A DNA stretch of 36,840 nucleotides from Candidatus Sigynarchaeota archaeon (GTDB lineage: Archaea > Asgardarchaeota > Lokiarchaeia > Sigynarchaeales > Sigynarchaeaceae): NCBI GenBank assembly GCA_030587525.1, contig JAUQYW010000607.1, positions 1-36,840 on the forward strand. The letters run 5' to 3'. The notes under the pieces are model-generated. The model saw only the letters and a program-made list of their open reading frames with translations, was not told where the DNA came from and made no database searches. Below are positions 7,008 to 14,903 of this stretch, in pieces. How positions within the stretch are numbered: position 1 is the stretch's first letter; the number at the start of each line of letters is the position of its first letter. Both the position numbers and the translations under genes were made by a program.

Positions 7008-8393
7008 TCATTCGCCCGAATGTTCATCGATCAAGGGAATTTTGTGTTCTGACACGATCTCGGCGTAATGCGACTTCAATCGATTCAAGGCGAGGAGATA
7101 GAGGGGCAGCACGGATAGCTCGATGAAAATCGAAACGATGAATGGCATCGCGGGGGAAAACGCGTCCATAAGCAGCCCGCCGATCAACGGTCCTATCACG
7201 CCTCCGGCGTTGTTGATCGATGATGCAATTCCGAGCACCTTGCCCCGATTTTTTATCGAGATTCGCGAGAAAACGTTGGACATCACGAGGCTGCTCGCGT
7301 TCGCGAATGCAGTGTCCGCGATCAAGAGTAGCGAAAAGATCCACAAGACAAAAACGTTGATCTCGACGAGCGTGGTTAACGCTCCGAGCGTTGTGAACAG
7401 CGCGATCCCCACGTAAGGTTTTATCCTGTCGGCGAAATCGCCGAGCATCGGCGACAAGAACGTGGCCGTGACACCCGCTGGCGCGTAAGCGAGCAGCACG
7501 AGCACGGGGTCGGCCTCGACCACGTGGCGAAGGTATACCTGGATGAATGGACGGGCCATCTGGCCATTGATGGCGCTCAAGAAATAGGCCGCGAGCAGCA
7601 GGATAAACCCGAATAAAAAACTTCTCTTGACTGCCGGATGTTTTGCTGCGGGTTGTCCATTGATCGCGACTTGCGAGCTTGCTAGGGTGGCCTTGCCATC
7701 CACGACATTTTCAACGACCTTTCCATACCCGATGCTGATCATGTAGTCACGGTACGTCAAGTGCTCGTCGACGCGCCGGGTGAACAGGATGCCTCCGGCC
7801 ACGTTGAAGGCGAAATAGATGAGCATAGGACTAAATGCAAGAGCGTTCACGCCCGGGGCTAGCTTGCTGGCTAAAATGAATATTATGACACCGGCGATGC
7901 CTCCCGCGAGTTGGCCCTTCCCGATGGCCTGGTGCCGCTTGCCAAAAGCAAATGAGCGGTTATCCTTGTTTGATTTCGCGCTCACGAGGGCGTCGAAAGG
8001 GTTCCAGAAAAACTCGACGAGGAATCCGAGCAAGAACGTGCCGAGTGTCATGATCTCCATAGAATTCACGAGGACCGCGATGAACATGGTGAGGTAGGAA
8101 ACGCCGCGGCCGATGGCGCCTATCAGGATCAAGTACGTTTTTTTTCGCGCACGATCCGTCAAGTAACCGACAAACAAGCCAGATATCACGGATCCCAGGA
8201 CCATGAACGAATACAGCAGTCCGATCTGGATCCCGCTCCCGCCCATCGACATTCCCGCGTAAGGGATTACAAAATCCGTGAAAAAGAATCCGACGCTGTT
8301 GTATTTCACGATGCCGATCATGGCGTTGAAATCCGGCGTCATGCGGGGAATGGTATCCCGGGCCTGGGGGTTGGTTTTGTTTTTCCTCGCCAT
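7008..8393 (-). CDS. Major facilitator superfamily transporter
   Basis: The 461-residue protein has about twelve hydrophobic segments. Between the second and third is the MFS motif A (G-Y-L-T-D-R-A-R-K-K), and a related D-F-A-D-R occurs in the second half, as expected for two six-helix halves. A hydrophilic central loop at about residues 215-265 separates the halves. Substrate cannot be inferred. I chose the ATG at 8393; the frame is open to a TTG at 8417 without better ribosome-site support. A diverged copy of its last 34 codons survives as a remnant at 5232-5333. Confidence 0.85.
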   Translation of the reverse strand: MARKNKTNPQARDTIPRMTPDFNAMIGIVKYNSVGFFFTDFVIPYAGMSMGGSGIQIGLLYSFMVLGSVISGLFVGYLTDRARKKTYLILIGAIGRGVSYLTMFIAVLVNSMEIMTLGTFLLGFLVEFFWNPFDALVSAKSNKDNRSFAFGKRHQAIGKGQLAGGIAGVIIFILASKLAPGVNALAFSPMLIYFAFNVAGGILFTRRVDEHLTYRDYMISIGYGKVVENVVDGKATLASSQVAINGQPAAKHPAVKRSFLFGFILLLAAYFLSAINGQMARPFIQVYLRHVVEADPVLVLLAYAPAGVTATFLSPMLGDFADRIKPYVGIALFTTLGALTTLVEINVFVLWIFSLLLIADTAFANASSLVMSNVFSRISIKNRGKVLGIASSINNAGGVIGPLIGGLLMDAFSPAMPFIVSIFIELSVLPLYLLALNRLKSHYAEIVSEHKIPLIDEHSGE

Positions 8394-8491
8394 GGTAATG
8401 GGTTGGATAATGCCCAATATCCTATGAGGCTTTCTGCGGGCTATAAGAAAAAAGAGTTATTAGTCTCAAATCATGCGCCCATGGATCTACA

Positions 8492-9055
8492 TCACGCATG
8501 CGACGGAGCAGCAACCGGTTTCTCTTCTTTTGCTCGTGCAAGGGTCAAATCGAGGAGAGATGCGAACAGCTCGTCCACGTTGGTATTCGTCTTGGACGAT
8601 GTCGGGAAATAGCCACCCAATCCCAGTTTGTCCACGAGTTCCTTCGCAGATTCATTCGTCGGCTCGATCATCTCCGGGGACACGATATCAAGTTTCGTTC
8701 CTCCCAGGATGATGGGAATGCGGGGTGGGCCATATTTACGAAACATGTCTACCCAATCCTTGACTTGCATTATCGTGTCGAACCGCGACATGTCGAAAAA
8801 CACGATGCCTGCTTTAGCTCCGGAAATGTACGACGGCTGCATGAAGCGAAACCGTTCTTGGCCTCCAAGATCCCAAAGCGTTAGCGTGACATTGCTATCA
8901 TCGGACACGATTACCTTCGTGTGAAACGCGATGCCGATGGTCATGGTCGTATCGGGCAGGAAAACGTTGTGCAAATAGCGGTGCAACAGCGTGGTCTTTC
9001 CCACGCCACCAGCACCACCCACGACAATTTTAAATATGAACTTTTGGTTGGTCAT
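8492..9055 (-). CDS. Ras-superfamily small GTPase (Rab/Arf-like)
   Basis: The protein has 187 residues from the ATG at 9055, which is preceded by a strong GGGGAGG ribosome site 3-5 nt away; this decides against the longer open frame to 9160. Motifs are G1 G-G-A-G-G-V-G-K-T (13-21), switch I Thr39 region, G3 W-D-L-G-G-Q-E (61-67), G4 T-K-L-D (120-123, Thr in place of the usual Asn) and G5 T-S-S-K (152-155). The expected role is a GTP-dependent molecular switch. There is no C-terminal cysteine, so no prenyl anchor is likely. The gene stands alone, with a 12-bp palindrome in its leader. Confidence 0.92.
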   Translation of the reverse strand: MTNQKFIFKIVVGGAGGVGKTTLLHRYLHNVFLPDTTMTIGIAFHTKVIVSDDSNVTLTLWDLGGQERFRFMQPSYISGAKAGIVFFDMSRFDTIMQVKDWVDMFRKYGPPRIPIILGGTKLDIVSPEMIEPTNESAKELVDKLGLGGYFPTSSKTNTNVDELFASLLDLTLARAKEEKPVAAPSHA

Positions 9056-9081
9056 CAACCTCCCCTCATAGCAAGTGTTTA

Positions 9082-9093
9082 GACAAATTTGTC
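9082..9093. promoter_or_regulatory. Perfect 12-bp palindrome in the GTPase leader
   Basis: GACAAATTTGTC reads the same on both strands. It lies 27-38 bp upstream of the GTPase start, between the ribosome site and a minus-strand TATA-like AGATATATTC near 9116-9125. This is the position of an operator overlapping the transcription start. The rest of 9056-9356, about 300 bp, contains AT-rich sequence and another TATA-like stretch near 9165-9178, but no gene. Confidence 0.45.
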
Positions 9094-9356
9094 CATGGCT
9101 GTCCTTCGCCTTTGAATGAATATATCTATTCAAAAACTTCCTCTGCGTCAACATCAGCACGAGAGTATAAAAAAATTTCTCTGATGTTTTATCGCACCAA
9201 ATTAATTCCTAGATTTTGCACCGGAAAGCATTAAAAGAAAATCGTGGCACCGACACGGTTACTTTTGAAGCATTTTGCGTCTTGAGTACATTCGGGATTT
9301 CTGGCAAATCACTATGGCAAGAACGGAATTGGACACGGCATCGATGGATTCCGACT

Positions 9357-10427
9357 TCACGATGGGAAGACATTATGCACGTTGATCCATTGCCGATCCC
9401 GGGCAGAACGCTTTATGGCAAGGAGAATCGCGTGGCTGTTGATGTTGTCGTGCAGGTCAGTGACCGGCGACCTATCATCCGTGATGGCCTGGGCGAAGTC
9501 TTCCAATAAATAAGCAGTCTTGCTAAAGTCAATGAGCGGCAAGTATTCATCGACGTTCTCGCCGTACTTGTCGTCAAGCCCGATGCCTTCCTTTTTCCCG
9601 TCCTCGAACAGGTAAGGCTGCCCCTCGCTATCCCGGTATAGGCAGCCCTTCTCGCCGAACACGTGGACACGGCCGTACCAGCCGATGTCGTGGCCCTTGC
9701 AGCTCATGGACCCGAAATAGCTAACGCGGATATTATCATCGAGGATCCAAGTGCCAGACGCTGAAGTTCCCGTGACTTGCTGGACCGGGTACGATTGCGG
9801 TGTCCACGTGGCCGCGACGAGCTCCTTACACTTCTTATTCCCGGAAAGCATGCGGATCGTGTCGATCTGGTGAATACCGATATCGTCGAGCATCATATCC
9901 GGCAACCGGAAGCGCCAATTGCGATCAATCTTCGGATTTCCAACCCAGTTCCAGTGTGACTCGAACAGAATCTGCTCGATGCGACCGATGATGCCCTGGC
10001 GTAAGTGGTATTCCATCATGCGGAGATTGATCTCGCCGCGCAGTGTTTGGCCGACCATGGCTTTTTTTCCCGGTTGCGCATCGAGGCGCTTCACAAGGTC
10101 GATAGCCTGTTCCCACGTTTCCGTGATGGGCTTTTCGAGGATCAAGTGTTTGCCGGCATCCAGCACCATTTTCGCAAGGGGGTGATGCATCTCGTTCGGG
10201 ACGGCGATGGCCACCGCGTCGACATCCTTGCATTTCTGCAACGCGATCTTGAGATCGAAGTAACGATTTTTCTCATCAATCGAATACTTTTGGCCAGCCT
10301 CGTCAAGGCTCGCTTTCGTCTTGGCGACGACGCCCGCTATTTCCCAGCTCGGGCTCTTCTGGGCAGCATCGAGGTAGATCGAGCCGAACCGGGTCCCGAC
10401 CACGAGTAATCGTAACTTTTCCTTCAT
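9357..10427 (-). CDS. Gfo/Idh/MocA-family oxidoreductase
   Basis: A 356-residue NAD(P)-dependent sugar or inositol oxidoreductase. The N-terminal Rossmann fold begins L-R-L-L-V-V-G-T-R-F-G-S, a variant of the GxGxxG loop, and is followed by the family signature L-E-K-P-I-T-E near residue 115. A His in G-I-H-Q-I-D matches the expected catalytic region of the C-terminal alpha/beta domain. The ATG at 10427 is preceded by AGGTT and is preferred over the longer open frame to 10475, which would run into the divergent acetyltransferase gene. Its place next to glycoside hydrolases suggests sugar metabolism; substrate unknown. Confidence 0.85.
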   Translation of the reverse strand: MKEKLRLLVVGTRFGSIYLDAAQKSPSWEIAGVVAKTKASLDEAGQKYSIDEKNRYFDLKIALQKCKDVDAVAIAVPNEMHHPLAKMVLDAGKHLILEKPITETWEQAIDLVKRLDAQPGKKAMVGQTLRGEINLRMMEYHLRQGIIGRIEQILFESHWNWVGNPKIDRNWRFRLPDMMLDDIGIHQIDTIRMLSGNKKCKELVAATWTPQSYPVQQVTGTSASGTWILDDNIRVSYFGSMSCKGHDIGWYGRVHVFGEKGCLYRDSEGQPYLFEDGKKEGIGLDDKYGENVDEYLPLIDFSKTAYLLEDFAQAITDDRSPVTDLHDNINSHAILLAIKRSARDRQWINVHNVFPS

Positions 10428-10473
10428 AATGAACCTATATCGCCAACGGAGTTTTTTAGTCCAATGATCGCCC

Positions 10474-10986
10474 ATGATACGGAAGGTCTTGGCATCGGAT
10501 TTCGACGCGCTCTACGATATCATCAACGACGCCGCCATCGCGTACAAGGGCCACATCCCGGCGGATTGCTGGCACGAGCCCTATATGCCGCGAGACCACT
10601 TGCAGCACGAGATTGACGATGGCATCACGTTTTGGGGTTACGAGGAAAAGGGGGAATTGCTCGGCGTCATGGGCATCCAGGACGTGAAGGATGTCACGCT
10701 GTTCCGCCACGCCTACGTCCGCACGGTATGGCGCAGCAAGGGCATTGGCGGCCAGCTCATCGCCCATCTCATGACCCTGTCCGGCAAAAAGAGGCCTGTG
10801 ATGATAGGAACGTGGAAGTCCGCCACGTGGGCCATCCGGTTCTACGAGCAGCACGGCTTCCACCTCGTCGACGAGCAAACCAAGAACAAGCTTTTGCAAA
10901 AATACTGGTCGATTCCCGGGCGCCAGGTCGAAACCTCGGTCGTGCTCGTGCAAGAGGGCAGCAAATATCTTAAAACAAAGAAATAA
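10474..10986 (+). CDS. GNAT-family N-acetyltransferase
   Basis: The 170-residue protein shows the GNAT fold order, with the acetyl-CoA loop R-S-K-G-I-G-G-Q-L following a strand (A-Y-V-R-T-V-W), and a late A-I-R-F-Y-E-Q-H-G-F motif. It would transfer an acetyl group from acetyl-CoA to an amine; the acceptor is not predictable. It is divergent from the oxidoreductase, with only 46 bp between the start codons, so both promoters must overlap. Confidence 0.85.
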   Translation: MIRKVLASDFDALYDIINDAAIAYKGHIPADCWHEPYMPRDHLQHEIDDGITFWGYEEKGELLGVMGIQDVKDVTLFRHAYVRTVWRSKGIGGQLIAHLMTLSGKKRPVMIGTWKSATWAIRFYEQHGFHLVDEQTKNKLLQKYWSIPGRQVETSVVLVQEGSKYLKTKK

Positions 10987-11010
10987 AACTCTCTTTCTCG
11001 TTAGGCAATC

Positions 11011-12636
11011 TCACGCGGCTTCCCAGAAATTGTAATAGCGCCCCATCCAGTAGGGGAGCCAGAAATCGACGCCCGGGTAACAATAGCTTAAATCATCGCC
11101 TCCAAAATAAGGGTAAAGGCGGTACGGCGTTCCCTCCCACAAGTAACCCTCGCCAGGCCGTAAGTTTGCGGGCGTTACGTGGTCCGACACGGGCTCGATG
11201 TTGAAAAAGCCTCCCACGAGCCCGCTAATGTCCTGGAACGCCGCCTGGGTCTCGTAATAGAGGGGATCCAGACGATAGAGGAGTTGGTTAGTCGTCCCAT
11301 TATACATACCTGGCGTCGCGGTCGTGTTGTCAGGATACACGTAATACACGCCGCTCGGCACGTAGGCCTTGATGCAAGAACGGCCGAGCCCGTCGCGGCA
11401 CTTCGGGTCGGAACCGATCCGCATGAGCGCGTCGAGCGTGTCGTTAATGATGTATTGCTCCTCGGGCGTGAATATTTCTATGGCGCCCGATTCATTCGTC
11501 TCCATCCTGCAGCCGAGATAGATCATGTTGAAGTAGGCGTTCCTGTGGTGGCGGAACTGTGGCCAAATCGTTTCTCGCATGATCTGGTCGAGCCGTACCC
11601 TCGTTGCCGGGTCAGATTCGTACCGGAACGAGCTGTACAAGATGGCCCACATGATGCACGAGCCATAGTAATCCGTACGGAGGTTCAAGTTCGACGGAAC
11701 CTCTTGCGTGTTATAAATGCGCTCGATCTGGTTGAGATCGTTCACGAGATGGAGATAAAGCGGGCCATATTTTGCTGGATTGACGAGCCGCCCGATTTGC
11801 AAGAACGCGAGCTGCCATGCCCCGTCCGTGCTTGCGACGTCCCAGCCCGGGCGAAAATCCGTCCCGATGGTTCTGTTATCAGGCTCCATATAGCGCCAAT
11901 CGGTCATTAGTTGGAAATCGATCATGTCCTCCACGATGCGCTTCACGGTTGCTGCGATTGTCAGTTGTGTTGGGCTAACGAGCTCCGCGGTAACGCCGAG
12001 ACCGAGCAAGACGCCGCTGTGCTGGTCCCGGCTCGTGTCCGCGTCGTACACGTAAGGTGTGCCGTTAAAAGTACCATTCCATGGGCAACCACGGCTGCGA
12101 TTTAAACCGCCCGGGTCATCAATCCACGCGTACCGGACGAGTTGTCCTGGGATTCCCGTCACGTGCGTGATGCGATCGATCGCGTCGAGGATCCTCGTGA
12201 TGTTTCCCACGGCGGCATTCGCTTGCTCCGTGTCTCCATCCGCCACGGACGCGGCATACCTGAAGCCCTCAGCGGCGAGCAAGTGGCCAGTCCAATGCGG
12301 CGAATCGCCAAACGCGCTGTAGCCATCCATGGTCGGGCCGCCAGCCACGGTCAAGACATCCGTGCCAGTGAACCGGGCATTCAAGACCATGCCGTCGGGC
12401 GTGTGGTATTCGTGTATCCGGTAATCATAACCCCGGGCTTTCAAGCTCAAGAACGTGAAGTTTGCCGGCCAGAACTCGGATGCCGGGGTTAACTGGTTGT
12501 ATGTGGTATTTGCAGTATTCTGGTAATCGTACCAGGCTTTCACGTGCTCGAAGATAAAACCGCCGAGCACGCCCGCCGGGATCGTGATTGCGATGACCCA
12601 GATCGTGACGATGATCCGCTTCAATTTTTGTCGCAT
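11011..12636 (-). CDS. Membrane-anchored six-hairpin glycosidase-like protein
   Basis: The 541-residue protein starts at the ATG at 12636, two bases after the HAD stop. Residues 1-30 form a signal anchor (basic start, then hydrophobic I-I-V-T-I-W-V-I-A-I-T-I-P-A). The rest is a long series of helices with aromatic-rich loops and many N-x-S/T sequons. The segment H-W-T-G-H-L-L-A-A-E-G-F-R-Y-A and the following helix with G-I-P-G-Q-L-V-R-Y resemble proteins with an (alpha/alpha)6 six-hairpin fold, common in glycosidases and sugar epimerases. I cannot name a family or catalytic residue. Its place after HAD and GH51 genes in the same orientation, with 2-3 bp gaps, suggests an operon for glycan breakdown with this as the extracytoplasmic component. 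Confidence 0.6.
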   Translation of the reverse strand: MRQKLKRIIVTIWVIAITIPAGVLGGFIFEHVKAWYDYQNTANTTYNQLTPASEFWPANFTFLSLKARGYDYRIHEYHTPDGMVLNARFTGTDVLTVAGGPTMDGYSAFGDSPHWTGHLLAAEGFRYAASVADGDTEQANAAVGNITRILDAIDRITHVTGIPGQLVRYAWIDDPGGLNRSRGCPWNGTFNGTPYVYDADTSRDQHSGVLLGLGVTAELVSPTQLTIAATVKRIVEDMIDFQLMTDWRYMEPDNRTIGTDFRPGWDVASTDGAWQLAFLQIGRLVNPAKYGPLYLHLVNDLNQIERIYNTQEVPSNLNLRTDYYGSCIMWAILYSSFRYESDPATRVRLDQIMRETIWPQFRHHRNAYFNMIYLGCRMETNESGAIEIFTPEEQYIINDTLDALMRIGSDPKCRDGLGRSCIKAYVPSGVYYVYPDNTTATPGMYNGTTNQLLYRLDPLYYETQAAFQDISGLVGGFFNIEPVSDHVTPANLRPGEGYLWEGTPYRLYPYFGGDDLSYCYPGVDFWLPYWMGRYYNFWEAA

Positions 12637-12638
12637 TG

Positions 12639-13211
12639 TCAAACATTCTCGGATTCTTCGTTGATCTCGTCGATCACGTCGAAAATGTACCGCAACCCGT
12701 TGCTGCCGCGGGCAAGCGACATCACGACGTGGATCCCGGGCACGCGATTCGCCACGGCCTTCAAGCACCGCATTAAGTCATCGACGAACAGCACCTCTGA
12801 CGGCTTCAATGGCTCGTCCTGGCACTCGGCGATGTTGAAATCGTGGATGATCGCGGCGACCCAGTCACCCTTGCGTGAGCAATTTTGCTGCCAGTCCCCT
12901 TTATTCGCCATGAACGCGTGGCGGAACAATGAGCCCATGTCGAAAGCATCGATCATGCACGGTGCATACTCCGGGTCTGCAGAGCTCGCGACGCTGAGCC
13001 AGGTACCGCGCCAACGCAGCTCATGCAGCACTTCTTGCACGCCCGGAAAGGTGCATTCGACCTTGCCATTTATACTCGGCGGCGCCACGATTGATGGCCT
13101 CCCGTGCTCGTCACGTTCGATGATTTCCCACTTGCCTGTTGCTATGGCACGTGAATCGTCTTCGCCGTGGAACAGCGTGTCGCCGAAGTCGAAGATGACG
13201 AGGCGTATCAT
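12639..13211 (-). CDS. HAD-superfamily phosphatase (MDP-1-like)
   Basis: The 190-residue protein begins with motif I F-D-F-G-D-T-L: Asp8 is the nucleophile and Gly10 replaces the usual second Asp, a substitution seen in several HAD lineages. Motif II is S-V-A-S-S-A and motif IV is L-F-V-D-D near residue 142. The size and the position of the insert fit the magnesium-dependent phosphatase-1 type. It probably hydrolyses a small phosphate ester, perhaps a sugar phosphate given its neighbours. It lies between GH51 (3 bp gap) and the six-hairpin protein (2 bp gap), all on the minus strand. Confidence 0.75.
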   Translation of the reverse strand: MIRLVIFDFGDTLFHGEDDSRAIATGKWEIIERDEHGRPSIVAPPSINGKVECTFPGVQEVLHELRWRGTWLSVASSADPEYAPCMIDAFDMGSLFRHAFMANKGDWQQNCSRKGDWVAAIIHDFNIAECQDEPLKPSEVLFVDDLMRCLKAVANRVPGIHVVMSLARGSNGLRYIFDVIDEINEESENV

Positions 13212-13214
13212 AGA

Positions 13215-14795
13215 CTACCGCAGTCCTCCGTTCTGCTTGAATAGCAACGCCACGACTGTATGCGGCGGAATTACCAAGCCAGCATCGAGCGATCGCGGAT
13301 CGATCGTCGTCGTGACTAGCGTGATACTTTCCGGGTTATCATTGCTGTTGAATGCGAACGGATCATTGCTGGTCATCACCACGTGGCTGACATTGCCGAT
13401 AATATCGAGGGGAAGCCCTCCATCGCGTGCTAGGCGCACCGTACGTGGCTCGGAAAAATGCTTATTGACAAGAAATACAGAGATCATACTTCTATCCGCG
13501 CTGGTCGTGGCAACGGCGTCGATAATGGGCATAGTCTCGGATGCAAACACCTTTGAAATGCGGATCGAGGTGATGGTTTCCTTGCAATCCACGTCGATTG
13601 GCAAGAAATGTTCCAGGAGATTATCACCATACATCTTAAACACAATGTATTGCGGCGTGAGCACGATCCGGTCATCATATGTGATGATCATACCGAGAGC
13701 GTTCACTAATTGCGCAAAGTTGGCAATCTTCACGGATCGCGCATGACGGATGAAGACATTGAGCACGAGCGCTGCCCAGATGCCATCAACAAGCCTATAG
13801 TGCGGTGCATCTGCTTTGAAGATCGACCCCCACCGGGGCCACACGTTCCACTCATCAAAAGCGATCAAGCATTTTCCCGGATTGTCCTTCCCGTAGACCG
13901 ATTCTATATCCGCCTCTGTATTCTCGATAATGCGATCGAATCCCTTGGCCGAGTTCAGCTCCGCGTAATAAAAGGATTCAGTCGACGGCAATGGCTTGGT
14001 GCTCAATAAAAACTTCAGAAGGGACATGTCGTTGAAATAGAGGTGGATTGACAAATAATCAACGTGATCCTTGATGATATCCAGTAGAATCCTGTTCCAT
14101 TTGGAATGACCACTCCAGCCGACCGCGACGAGCTTGGCAGTAGGATCCACGGCTTTCATGCACTTGGCATGCAACAGATAACCGCGCGCATAGCTCACGG
14201 GGCTCCGTTCATATCCTTTCTCCGAAAAGCTGTATATTTCATTACCGATTCCCCAGAGTTTTCCAGTGTGCGGAGTTTTCCCAATACCCACCTTGACATG
14301 CTCCACCCACGCAGCGCTTTCTTCTGCGGTTCCAGTTCCATAGTTCACGTTGATATAAGGCTCCGCTCCAAGTTTTTCGCACAAGGCAAGGAATTCCATG
14401 GTGCCGAAATGATTCCGCTCGACCGGACCAAGCTTGAGGCCAAGCATCTTGTTTACAATTCCGCCCCATGCGGCATTCTTGCGAACCGGGCGCCGTTCTC
14501 GTGGCCCCACGCCATCTTTCCAGTGATAGGTGTCGGAAAAAGTGCCTCCTGGCCATCGAAGGATTGGCACGCCCAATTTATTGATGGCATCAAACAAGTC
14601 CCGCCGCACACGTTCCAATGGCGGCTCCGCGAGCAACTCCTTGGTCGTTGGCTCGTACATCCAGATGCCGTTCTCGATGCACATGCCAAGATGCTCAATG
14701 AAGTGCCCGAGGATATTCCGGTTTACCGGCATAACTTTAACAATTGACCTGAATGTGATAGTGAACGTGTGCGGAGATGCCGGTAACTCGCTCAT
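13215..14795 (-). CDS. GH51 alpha-L-arabinofuranosidase-like enzyme
   Basis: A 526-residue retaining glycosidase. The TIM-barrel domain carries N-I-L-G-H-F-I-E-H near the start, L-R-W-P-G-G at 79-84, the acid/base Glu186 in W-G-I-G-N-E, and the nucleophile Glu315 in F-D-E-W-N-V-W. A C-terminal beta-sandwich domain (about 390-526) follows, as in characterised GH51 enzymes. No signal peptide is present, so it should act on imported arabinose-containing oligosaccharides in the cytoplasm. It heads a three-gene minus-strand cluster and is divergent from the GH2 gene. Known activities of the family include alpha-arabinofuranosidase and a few endoglucanases; the first is more likely. Confidence 0.88.
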   Translation of the reverse strand: MSELPASPHTFTITFRSIVKVMPVNRNILGHFIEHLGMCIENGIWMYEPTTKELLAEPPLERVRRDLFDAINKLGVPILRWPGGTFSDTYHWKDGVGPRERRPVRKNAAWGGIVNKMLGLKLGPVERNHFGTMEFLALCEKLGAEPYINVNYGTGTAEESAAWVEHVKVGIGKTPHTGKLWGIGNEIYSFSEKGYERSPVSYARGYLLHAKCMKAVDPTAKLVAVGWSGHSKWNRILLDIIKDHVDYLSIHLYFNDMSLLKFLLSTKPLPSTESFYYAELNSAKGFDRIIENTEADIESVYGKDNPGKCLIAFDEWNVWPRWGSIFKADAPHYRLVDGIWAALVLNVFIRHARSVKIANFAQLVNALGMIITYDDRIVLTPQYIVFKMYGDNLLEHFLPIDVDCKETITSIRISKVFASETMPIIDAVATTSADRSMISVFLVNKHFSEPRTVRLARDGGLPLDIIGNVSHVVMTSNDPFAFNSNDNPESITLVTTTIDPRSLDAGLVIPPHTVVALLFKQNGGLR

Positions 14796-14841
14796 AGGTT
14801 CTAGAATTCCCGGGACCGTATTAGAAATTGATCTTAGTATG

Positions 14842-14875
14842 AACTCTCGAGTCGAGTTGCCACCATTTTAGTGGC
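14842..14875. promoter_or_regulatory. Two abutting 5-7-5 dyads in the GH51/GH2 divergent promoter
   Basis: AACTC-N7-GAGTT occupies 14842-14858 and GCCAC-N7-GTGGC occupies 14859-14875. Both have perfect five-base arms and seven-base spacers, and they touch without a gap. They lie 47 bp from the GH51 start and 28 bp from the GH2 start. This arrangement fits a pair of operator sites, or two hairpins, controlling the divergent glycosidase genes. The two sites have different sequences, so they may bind different proteins. Confidence 0.5.
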
Positions 14876-14903
14876 TGGGCAAGATAAGCTAATTGTGATG
14901 TAG

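Noticed and set aside
9056..9160. A 35-residue N-terminal extension of the small GTPase.
   Set aside because: A strong GGGGAGG site directly before the ATG at 9055 and the normal family start place the N-terminus there.
12544..13746. A 400-residue plus-strand reading frame.
   Set aside because: It lies opposite the clear HAD and GH51 genes, has low-complexity Ser/Arg-rich content and no motif, so it is a shadow.
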